From: Chlamydomonas sphaeroides
Lineage: Eukaryota; Chlorophyta; Chlorophyceae; Chlamydomonadales; Chlamydomonadaceae
NCBI GenBank assembly: GCA_001662425.1
Contig: BDDC01000306.1
Coordinates: forward strand, 1 to 64,000
Length of the DNA stretch: 64,000 bases
Direction of reading: 5' to 3'
The notes beneath the pieces are model-generated. The model searched no databases. It had not been told where the DNA came from and worked only from the letters and a program-made list of their open reading frames with translations. The number at the start of each line of letters is the position of its first letter. Position 1 is the stretch's first letter. The translations under genes were made by a program, and so were the position numbers. Positions 11,156 through 20,760 of this stretch are shown piece after piece.

Positions 11156-14100
11156 CCGGTACCCGGTCGCGGCGCCTCCCTGGTGGCAGGCGCGGGCCCA
11201 CTGGGCGACTTCTTCAGCGGCTTCTTCGACGGCTCCTGGGCGCCCAAGTCCACCCGCATCTGGCGGCAGAACCAGTACGACTACGAGGCCTCCACAGACG
11301 ACGAGGGCTCCTCCAAGGGTGCGCCAGGGCGGCACTGACGAGCCAAGCGGCGCGCATCGGTCAGGGGCTGGCGGCGCAAACCACTTCGGCGCGTTGGGAG
11401 TAAGGCACCCGCCGCCCAGGCCATGGCTGGGCTGCTGCTGCCAGTGGGAGGAGAGGCCGATGGCCTGGTGTTCCCGCGCCTTCGCAGTCCGTGCTGCGCC
11501 AGGAGCGGGGCAGGGCGATGCTGACGAGCGGCAGGGCGGGGCGGCAGCGGCTGCGGGTGCGGACGCCCTCTCGACGCACGCCCCGCGGTGTGGCCTACGT
11601 CGGTGCTTGTGGCCGGGGATGGCTATGCCAGTGGCGAGCTGCCGCGCCGCAGAGGGCCCCGACCGCCGCCGCACCCGGCACTCCCATGCGCGGCCAGTGA
11701 CCACGGCCAAGCAGCGGGAAGGTGCTGGGAGCCCCGCAGGGCCGTGGCTAGCAGGCGCTCTGATGCCCGCAGCGGTCCAAGCCGCTCGATGCATGGCCGC
11801 CTCGTTCAGACCAGACGGCACTGCGCCCCTGCCCCCGGGCCTTGGAGGTCCCTCCTGGCCTGGCCCGGCTCACCGTCCCTACACCGCACACCCCTCCCCC
11901 TGGCCTTGTGGCCGCACGTCCAGCCCGCGCCCTCGCCCCTCTGCCCCCTCCCCTATGCGGGCACCCGCTGCAGAGGCCGCGAGCACCAGCGGCGCCGCCG
12001 GCGCTGCGGGGCAGGAGGGCGGCAAGGCGGACCCCGAGCTGGCCATCCAGGAGCTGCAGGTGGGGGTGAGGGGCCAGCAGGGGTCGCCAGGGTGCACAGG
12101 TGGCGGTGCGGGGCTGGTAGGGGTCGCGAGTGCTGGCCATGCTGGGCAGCTGTGCAAGTGCTGCACCGGTGTTCCGGGCGACACCACGGGCGTGCCGGGC
12201 GTGCCAGAGTTGGGAGGAACAAGCTGCTGCGCCGCCCTGCTTCGGCGCGCATTGGCAGGGGCGCCGTCGCGGCCAGCCGGCTGACGCCCTTCCGCCCACC
12301 GCGCTACCCGGCCCCCGCACGCGCAGTCGCGCATCAGCCGCATGCCCTCCTCCGCGCGGCCGTCGCTGGACCTTGAGGGTGCGGACAACAGCGGCTTCGA
12401 CGGCTCACCGCCCGGCGTGAGGCGAGTCCGGGAGCAGCTCGCTGCGCAGGGTCCATGGGGCCGGGGGCCAGGGGCGCTGTGAGCCGTGCGCTGCAGGTGG
12501 CGCCGACCACGTGACCGCCAGGGGATTGCACTGACTGGGGTGCTGCCCCCTCGGTATGCCGCGTCCCCAACACGGGAACGGACCTTGGCCTCTGGCGCTC
12601 AGTAGTAACGCACGCGTGCGTCGGTACGCTCCACACATGGCAGCTCCCAAACGTGGGCGGCTACGCTGCCCCCGCCCGCAGCGAGGCCACATGACACAGC
12701 ACACTGTTCACGAACGACACGGCTCCATCCCACCTTCATCCCCACCCCGCCTCGGCCCCCATCGATGTTGGTTGTCAACCCCTCCCCTGCCCCCACCAAC
12801 CCCGCCCACCCCCAGGTCGTTCAGTGAGGCCGACGACACGGACCTGGCTGCAGCCCTCAACGCGCGCATCGGCCAGATCGCGTCCACCACCTCCCCCGCG
12901 GAGGCGGCCCTCGGGGAGGAGGAGATGCGCGTGGCCATGTCTGGTAGGTGTCAGACAGGGGCTGGGGAGATTGGCAGAGACAGAGGGTAAGGCGTGCCAA
13001 CATGCGCGCGCGTTTCACCGTGCCAGAGGCCCGGGCGAAAGAAGGGGGAGGGAACCAGAGGGCCTGTGGGGTACCGTGGGCGCAGCGGAGCGGCCTGTCG
13101 CTGAAGGGCAGCGTGCGCTGGCGGGGAGCCGCCGCTCCTCGCCACGTCCCCTAGGCAGCTAGCTCCGCGCGGCCGGCGGCGGACGGCCACGCGGCAGCCA
13201 CCCCGCCTGACCGTGCCTCCCGCTCCACCGCCCCCGCCCCCTGCCGCCGCCCTCAGCCGATGAGCTGCGGCAGCTCATCTTCACCAAGTACGGCAAGACG
13301 TACGACGTGTCCATCGTGCGGAGGGACATCCCGGGTGAGCACCCGCCCGCCCCGTGCCCTCCCCCCACACCGCCCCTGTCCGTGCCTCCTTCCTCCCCAT
13401 GGTATGCTCCACATGCACACCGGGGCCGGGGCCATCGGTGGGCCCCTGGAGTGGTCCTCGCGGCTAGCGCCCTGGCACAACCGGCTCGCACCCTGGCGCA
13501 CACGCCAGGACTCGACCTCGCGCCGCGAGCAGGCGAAAATAGCGAAGACCTTCCCCGGCTTCCCACCCGCCCGGGCTTCTAGCCACTGTCTTACGGCACT
13601 CCTTTCGCGTCCGTGCTCTCTCTTACCCATGCTGCCCCGCCTACCTCCAGGGAGGGCCTTTGTGTCGCTCAACATCATGTGGAGCCACCTGGAGCAGCGC
13701 AGCTTCAAGATGACGGAGAAGCAGGTGGGCGGCGGGACGGGGCCGGGGGGCGGGGCCGGCAGAGGCAACGGCCGACACGGGCGGAAGGCAGGCGGCAGGG
13801 TGTGGGCAGCGGTGTCGTTACACCGCGGCCTGCTCAACTTGCCTGTACTCCTCCATCGTCGCTCCTCCCGTGGCGCCCTCCCCCATCATCTGATGCTCTC
13901 TCACTGCCCCGTGGCCAGTCTCCTCCGGCACCCATTCGTTCTTCCGCTCCTGCCGCGTCCCATCCTATCTCCGTCCCTCCCTCCCCAGTACATGGAGAAG
14001 CTGGACGGGGTGGCGTTCATCGTGGACGCACTGGGCCAGGTAGGGCAGGGGTGCAGGCGGGCTGGGGGGGCAGGGGCCTGGGATGGGCAAGAGAGGTGAG

Positions 14101-14602
14101 AACCGGCGGGAGGGGACAGCTGGTCTCATGGCCTCGCCACTGCGTCCGGTCGTGCTTCACGGCCCTCTGCCCGACTGCACTGCACGGCGCCCCGCCTGCC
14201 CCCTCCCTCTCCCCTCCTCCGCGTCCGTCCCCCTACCACGCCTCCGCCCATCCTGCCACGCTACAAAATACCTGCCATCCCGTCTCTCTCCCCCGCCTCT
14301 CCCTCCCCCGCCCTCCCTTTCCCCCACCTTCCCCGCCCCCCAGACCAACAAGGTCCGCCCCTCCCTCCCTCTTTCCGTCACCCTCCCCGCCCCCCAGACC
14401 AACAAGGTCCGCCCCTCCCCCGCCCTCCCTTTCCGTCACCCTCCCCGCCCCCCAGACCAACAAGGTCCGCGCCTTCCTGCGCGAGCCGCCGCGCAGCCAG
14501 AACGGCATGCCGCCTCGGCCCGTGGTGGGCACCGCCATCTGCATCCACTTCGACGTGGACCAGGCCGTCATCGCGGAGTGGTTTGGCACCGGCTACCAGT
14601 GA
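11156..14602 (+). CDS. DUF3067 domain protein, probably plastid-targeted
   Basis: Supported exons are 11156-11318, 11974-12059, 12327-12416, 12816-12943, 13257-13334, 13651-13724, 13989-14039 and 14456-14602. The last four encode DUF3067, a domain shared by cyanobacteria and plastid-bearing eukaryotes: DELRQLIFTKYGKTYDVSIV, FVSLNIMWSHLEQRSF, EKLDGVAFIVDALGQ and VGTAICIHFDVDQAVIAEWF. Function is unknown. Upstream exons add an acidic, Ser-rich extension (DNSGFDGSPPG, SEADDTDLAAALNARIGQI). Two points are unresolved. The first exon is not fixed (candidate ATG at 10812). The junction 12416/12816 is out of phase by the obvious GT-AG choice, so a small exon or different site is missing. The 3' acceptor before 14456 is present in three tandem copies. 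Confidence 0.75.
14324..14470 (+). repeat. triplicated intron-exon junction
   Basis: The block CCCCCCAGACCAACAAGG plus flanking pyrimidines occurs three times, with the AG-adjacent ACC at 14344, 14398 and 14456 (spacings 54 and 58). Only the third copy continues into the DUF3067 reading frame with GCC TTC CTG. The 58-base step means that splicing to either earlier copy would put the final exon out of frame. Confidence 0.85.
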
Positions 14603-15580
14603 GCCGGCTGCCGGCAGGGCCGCGTGGAGGGGCGCAGGGGCGCGCCTCGCCAGCGCTGCGGCCTCGGGTTGGGGCCGCCCAGCAGTAGGCTCCCAGGCCG
14701 GGGCCTGCACTGCTGGCGTTCACGAGATCGCTCTTTCACCATGGCGAACGCGGCATGGCGAGCCGGAGCCGCCGGGCCGGCTCGGCCTCGTCGGTTGTTG
14801 CGGACGCTGGTGCTGGCGAGCGGGCGGGCGGCAGGCGCATGGGGGCAGCGCCAGCGGGCGCCAGGGTGTGGCGCTGCGCGCTGCATTGAAGATGTTGAAC
14901 CGAATCGCATGTTGCGGCGAGGGATTGAGTTGAAGACTGCTGCAGGTGTGTGCGTGGCATGTGTTGCGCTTGGAAGACAGTTTCGATTATGCCCCGCAAG
15001 GGCTGTTTGATGTGCGGCACTTGTGTTGCACTTGTGTTGCAGGCGGCGCTGCGGTGCTCGGCTGTTGGGTGTTGGGTGTCGTGTTGGCAGCGTGCATTGC
15101 GAGTGGGAATGCTCGCCGGGGAGCGATGGAAGTTGCGGCAACGAGAGAGGCTGAAGATGAGACACACGGTACGTTGAATGCGTGAACGATGCTCTGGTAG
15201 GAGCAGCAGCTGCGGCAGGCGCAAGAGTGCATATGGGGCGGAGCTCGATGCGCAGATATGTAGGCGCCTGCGCTGATCATCTTTGCGCTGGGAAACCCTT
15301 CCGGTATCGACGATCACGCTGACGACCAGGGGACTCCCCTGCTGACGACGAACACGCCTCCGCTCTTAACCCGACACTTCCCTGCCTAAACCTCCTTCGA
15401 CCGCCCTCACTCCTGCCTCCTTGCCTTGCGCGGGAGGCCGGCCGATCCTAGGGTCGGCCGATCCTAGGATCCTAGGCGTTTAGTGCCGTGCTGCCGTGGC
15501 GCCGGCGGTGTGCTAGGCATGTATCCTCGCGAGGCATGAGCAGCAGACGTCGGGAGTAGGGCCCGTTGCGGCCAGGTGTC
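14603..15580. other. intergenic, 3' side of DUF3067 gene
   Basis: No convincing gene. Open frames on both strands are low-complexity or lack conserved blocks. A short palindrome-rich repeat lies at 15436-15476. Confidence 0.4.
15436..15476. repeat. tandem palindromic repeat
   Basis: The 14-mer CGGCCGATCCTAGG occurs at 15439-15452 and again at 15455-15468, followed directly by a third partial unit ATCCTAGG (15469-15476). Each CCTAGG and CGGCCG is itself palindromic, so the block can form short hairpins. Confidence 0.7.
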
Positions 15581-15740
15581 TTACCAGCAGGTCATGTGCG
15601 AGGCGCTGTGGTGCTGGCGGAGGCGCATCCTCCTCCCCTCGGCCAGGCGCTCGTCGCTGCGAATGCGCTGCAGTATGACATCCACGCCTTGCTCAGCGAC
15701 CTTATGACCCTCAACGTTCAGGTGGAGCCCGTCCCACCCG
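15581..15740 (-). pseudogene. relic C-terminal exon of a GDSL/SGNH-like esterase
   Basis: The minus strand reads DGLHLNVEGHKVAEQGVDVI then LQRIRSDERLAEGRR and reaches TAA at 15581-15583. The start matches the last conserved block (Asp-x-x-His) of SGNH/GDSL esterases of the isoamyl-acetate esterase type. I find no other block of that family (no GDS box) on this strand up to 16.2 kb. It is therefore more likely a leftover fragment than a gene, though a long upstream intron cannot be excluded. Confidence 0.35.
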
Positions 15741-16233
15741 CATGGCCGAGGCTCCTTCCCGAGGCCCCTCGCCCTCACCTCCTGCCCTCCTCCTGGGGAA
15801 CGGCCCTCGCCTCTTTGCCCTTGGTCTAGGTTGGACCTCAATTGCCTTGATGAGGGACTAGCGGGGGGCAGAGAGTTCAAGGGTAAGCGTGGTGGCATTG
15901 GTCGCCGAGGAGAAGGCCAGCGTGTAGGACGGAGCGCAGTGGCGGTCTGCCCTTGCCAGAACGTCCCCTGGGTCACTGTGGCTCCGTCTCCTCTGCATTG
16001 TCTCCAGAACGGTTCCTAGTAAACCAACCATATTTTGAACGCAGATTGCACAAGGTGATGGTCGGCACACGCAGTAAGGCGTTGCGAGCTCGGCAGGCTG
16101 CGATAGACACGTTGCTTTGCGCCTGGTAGCTCGCGTGAGCCCGTGTTAGCGCACTGCTGAATTTATAGGCTGCACACCCCCTCCTGATGTTGCCCATCCA
16201 GCACGCGTTGTTGTAACAGCAGTTGATTAGACA

Positions 16234-18128
16234 ATGTCAACGCTCGCTGTTGTTGAGGCACTGCAGCAGACGCTGCTTAGCCTTACGGAGGGCTCAGCTG
16301 TCGTCCTCGGTGTTGGCGATGAGAACGCCGCGACGCTGTTGGGCAGCGCGCGCTGTGGCGCCGTGGCGGGGGACCTCCAAGGTGTGTTCGAACAACTCAC
16401 GCAGCCATAGCGGCGCAGGAAACACCGTGCCCAACCCGCACGCCGTTCCCCTGCGCCACAGATGTGGCCGATGCCTTGCCTGAGCCTCTTGCCATCCAAG
16501 GCGCGTACGCCGCCTCTCGCGACGCTGCACTGAGCCTCGCGGCAGAGCTGCGCAAGACGGGCCTGTGCGCGGAGGCGTGCCTGGCGGTATACTCGGACGG
16601 CGGCAAGCTGGCGGCGGCGCGCCTACGCCGTGACGGGTCCCTAGGTCCGGCCCTGGCCGTCACGTCGGTCGCCGGCCTGGACGAGTGGCTGCAAGGGCAA
16701 CGCATCCTGCGGTACGTGCCGCCTGCCTGCCTGCCTCGCCTCACGTGCTCATGCGCACGCCGCCATCACGGGCGTGCCGCTGCCGCAGTCAGCCGCTGCG
16801 CAGCCCTGGCAAGATACGCCGTCTTGGCGCGCGGTTCCTAGGCCCAACTCACTCCAAGCCCCCACCTTCCCCAACGCCCCTCCCAGCTGCGAGCTGCCGG
16901 TCCGGCTGGAGGCGGTGGAGGACGGCTCCGGCGGCCCCGGCGGCGCGCTGGCGGCCGCCGTGGCGCGGCTGCGGACCCAGCTGGAGGACCCGCAGCTTGT
17001 CTTCCTGGTGGGGGCCGGCCAGGCGCAGGGGTGAGCGAACACAGAGGCTGGGGGCAGGGGCTGCCCAGGGAGGACAGGGACTACGAAGGCACAGCAGCAT
17101 AGCACATCTGGGATCCGGTCGGTTGCCGCCCACCGCACCCCACCTGCTTCCGGCACCGCCCCGTCCGCAGGACGTCTCGCCGAGCGCTGCTCAGGCGCGA
17201 CTCCTCACAGCCCGACGACGGCCTGCTGGGCCCCCCGGGCCCCAGCGGCGCCGTGCTGCAGTGCCGGCCGCTGCTCGACACCTCCAGCCTTGCGCCGCCG
17301 CCCGCTGCGCCGGCCTTCTCCTACCGCCCCGTGGCGGCCCCCGCCTCCTCCTCCTCCACACCCGCCTCCTCCTCCACCGACACCTCAACCTCCGCACCTT
17401 GCTCCTCCGCGCCCCTGCGCCTGGACGCGATAGCCTACCTGCCCGCGGGGGCCACCCGGGGTCAGGCGGCCGCCGCGCTGGCCCGGGCACTCTCCCGCCA
17501 GGCGGCGGCGGCACAGCGGGTGCTGGCGGCGCAGGGCCGCATGCTGCCGGTGAGCGCCCGCGTGTGTGGTGACGCTGGAACAGGTGCATGCGACCGCTAC
17601 AGGGGCTTGGGGTCTGCCGGGCTTTCGGATGGGATGTCCAGGGTGCAGTGAGCGGTGGAGGGCAAGGGAGGGAGGGAGGCAGCGCCGCATGCTGCCGGTG
17701 AGCGCCGCGGCGGATGAGAAGGGTCGAGCTCGCCGGTACTGGGGATGGTACGGTGCGGGTCACACCCACTCTGCGCAGCGCGGTTCTAGAGGCACCACGG
17801 GTGCACCGAAGCCGGCGCCGGCCGCATCTTGGAAGCAGGCTGCTTTCGCACCGTTACGCCGGGGCGCGGCCGGTCCTGCCTCCCCTGCCGCACAAGAACC
17901 CCGCTTGCCTCCCGCTGCCCTCCCCCCGCACCTCCCTCCCCAGGTCACCGCCCACCACTTCCTGGTGCCCGGCCTGAGCCACCACCTCACGCTGCTCTAC
18001 CCGCGCCTGGTGGCGGACGCGGAGCTCAACGACGCCAAGCTGCTGCCGCTGCGCTCGCGGCTGCACGGCCTGCTGGGGCTGCCACCCGACCGCCCACTGC
18101 TGCGGCCCGCCAACGCGCTTGACATGGG

Positions 18129-18163
<35 letters not shown>

Positions 18164-19788
18164 GCGCGGTGGCGCGGCTGCGGGATGTGCACCTGGGGCT
18201 GACGGCACCGGGTGAGCGCGAGCACGGGCGGCTCCTTCTCGCTGCTCTCCTGCACCTTCTGTCCTCGCTCACCCCATTCCCCTCCCCTCCCCTCTCCCCC
18301 GCCTCTCCAATGCACCCGCAGCCATCGGCGGCTCTGTCTCCCTGCTGTCCGGCTCCTACGAGTACTGCCACTACATGCAGGACCGCACCAACGACGGCGG
18401 CTGGGGCTGCGCCTACCGCTCGCTGCAGACCATCGTGTCCTGGTTCCGGCTGCAGAGGTACACCAGCAAGCCCATCCCCTCGCACAGGTGAGGGGCCGGC
18501 GGCGGCGGCGAGGCGAGGCCAGGCAGTCGGGGCGGGGAGCGGGGCTGGGGCCACTCGTGCACGGCGGTGACGTGCGGGGGGAGCCCAGGAGGCAGCCACC
18601 CTGGAGCCGTGCGCCATCCATGCCCCCACACCGCTTCCGTGGCCGCCTCCCGCTGCTGCTGCCATGCGCAGCGCATCTCTTGCCCATACCCTCCTCCTCC
18701 CTTCCTCCCTCCACCTCCCTCCACCTTCCTCGATACATCCCCCTCTCTCCCTCGCCTCCCCTTGGCCTAGCGGGCGTGAGCAAGCGCGCTCACTATCCCA
18801 ACACGTCACCCCCTTGCCTCCCTCCCCTTCCCCTACTCCGCCCTCCAGGACCATCCAGTCCACGCTGGCGCGCCTGGGCGACAAGCCGCCGTCGTTCGTG
18901 GGCAGCAGCAACTGGATCGGCGCCATCGAGCTGAGCTACGTACTGGACGACTACCTGGGCGTGGCGTGCAAGGTGGGGGCTAGCCGGGGCTGCTGCGCGG
19001 TGCTGCGATGCTACGGCGTGCCCCCTGCCTGTGGCCTGCTTAACGCCCCTCACTCCCATACCTCACCGTGCCTCCTTACCCCCCGCCCTGCCCTTCCTTC
19101 TCTTCCCTGGGCAGGTGCTCACTGTAAACCGCGGCTCCGACATCCCCGCCCACGCGCGCCAGCTGGCGGCCCACTTTGAGAGCGTGGGCAGCCCCGTCAT
19201 GATCGGCGGCGGCGTGCTGGCGTACACGCTGCTGGGGGTGCGCTTCAACGAGGCCACCGGGGAGGCGGCGTTCCTCATCCTGGACCCGCACTACACGGGA
19301 GGTGGGCGCAGGGATGGGAGGAAGGGGGGAAAGGGGTTGGAGGGGGGGCAAAGGATGGCACGGAGGGAGGGCAGGCGGCGTGCCGCTACGTGCTACCCGC
19401 ACGGCAAGGGAGGTGGGCGGTGCCGTGGGTGGCGAGGGGGCTGGGGGGCGCGGCATGGGGAAATGGGGGCGGCGCGGGGGCGGATGGGCTGGAGTTGGAT
19501 GCGGGGCTAGGAATCACAGGGTGCAGGCCCCGCGCGCGCGTCTGGGTGCACACGCGTACGGCAGCACATTCACGGGGTGGCACCTGCTGGCGGTCTCTGC
19601 GGGTTTATGGAGGTACGGATGCGCCCGTGCCCCGTGTTTGTGCTGCAGGGGAGGACCTGAAGAAAATCCAGCAGGGAACCTGGGTGGGCTGGAAGCGGCC
19701 GGGCGACAACGCCGCCGCTGGGGGGCCGCTGTTCGTGGCGGACGCCTTCTACAACTTCCTGCTGCCGCAGCGCCCCAAGACTGTCTAA
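16234..19788 (+). CDS. UFSP2: UFM1-specific protease 2 (peptidase C78)
   Basis: Nine exons (16234-16381, 16462-16711, 16887-17030, 17171-17549, 17944-18211, 18322-18487, 18849-18972, 19115-19301, 19649-19788) join in phase to 601 residues. UFSP2 matures the ubiquitin-like protein UFM1 and removes it from substrates at the ER. The C-terminal C78 domain is very clear: YCHYMQDRTNDGGWGCAYRS with catalytic Cys426, IPSHRTIQSTLARLGDKP, SPVMIGGGVLAYTLLGVRFN, and FLILDPHYTG with Asp550 and His552, ending LPQRPKTV. The N-terminal 300 residues are more divergent, with a Ser/Thr/Pro-rich linker in exon 4. The ATG at 16234 opens a hydrophobic-poor N-terminus and is the first in the exon. Intron 4 holds a second copy of the exon 4 donor. 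Confidence 0.95.
17684..17706 (+). repeat. intronic copy of the UFSP2 exon 4 end and donor
   Basis: Bases 17536-17558, spanning the end of exon 4 and its GTGAGC donor, recur exactly at 17684-17706 inside intron 4, 148 bases downstream. The core is CATGCTGCCGGTGAGCGCC. Confidence 0.85.
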
Positions 19789-20760
19789 GCGGTTATGAGC
19801 GGTTCGAGCGCGGCGTTGGCGCATGGGGAAGGCCGTGGGGGCGCAGGCGCCGATGGGGAGGAGGCGGGGTCAGGAGGGAGCAGGGAACGCGCCGTGCTTG
19901 CCGTGAAGTGTGAGCGTCGGAGTTTATGCGTCCGGAGACGGAACATGCAGTGCCGCGAGTCGTCGATGGAAACTTGCCGCGCTGTTGCTTTGTAGGCTTT
20001 GCGGCTGAAGGCTTCGTCATGACTGGAGCGTACCGCCCTCGGCACTGTTACAACGCTTGGCGTTCCCTTCACTGTACCAATTGCAATACTCCTCCTCAGT
20101 AAGCATTGCAGAAAACGACGAGCCAGTGCGCTGTTTTCTGACAAACTTTAGTTCTACTACGCGAGCTTCCTCAACGCTGCCCTGACGCTGGTTTATCGGT
20201 TATATCACTAGCACACAGTCCCGGGCAGTGCCTTGGAGCTTGGGAGCACAGTCGGGAGCCGGCGCGGAAGCCTCAAGAAGCCTGACCCGAAGCAGCAGAC
20301 AAGCGTCTGCTATCTGAGCTTTGCTCACTTCTGAGTGTCACCTTCGTCTAAAGAGGTCAGCGTCGCTGCTTTCTGCGCTCATGCGCAGTTGCCGGCCGCG
20401 TCTCTGGCCGCTCAAACCTGGGCCCGGCGTGGCAGTAAATGCACAAGCGCTCCCATTCTGATCGCGGTTGCCCTGAACAACGGAGGCCGGGGGAGTTTGC
20501 GGAAGGTGCCGCGAGCCACCCCAGCCCGTGCAACCGCGCTGCCCCCGACGACACCCGCTGCACGCTCAACTTACAATGTCGCGGCAGCGGCTTGGGCACG
20601 TCTAGCTCCGGACGCGCAACTCGTGTCCCTCTTAGGCTGGCTGCTGCCGGCCAACTTGCCGTCTCCCGCTCTTCCGCTCCGAGCCTGATTCGTCCTGACA
20701 CCCCGCGGCCCCCGCCCTTCCTATTTTCTCGGCCCCAGCCCACGTGGCCACACTGACTGC
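19789..20760. other. intergenic between UFSP2 and PP2C genes
   Basis: 3' UTR of UFSP2 and promoter/5' UTR of the PP2C gene. The stretch 20030-20220 is less GC-rich. No conserved coding frame seen. Confidence 0.5.

Noticed and set aside
14736..15317. 193-codon minus-strand open frame downstream of the DUF3067 gene
   Set aside because: No conserved block, mixed composition and no splice context; treated as chance.
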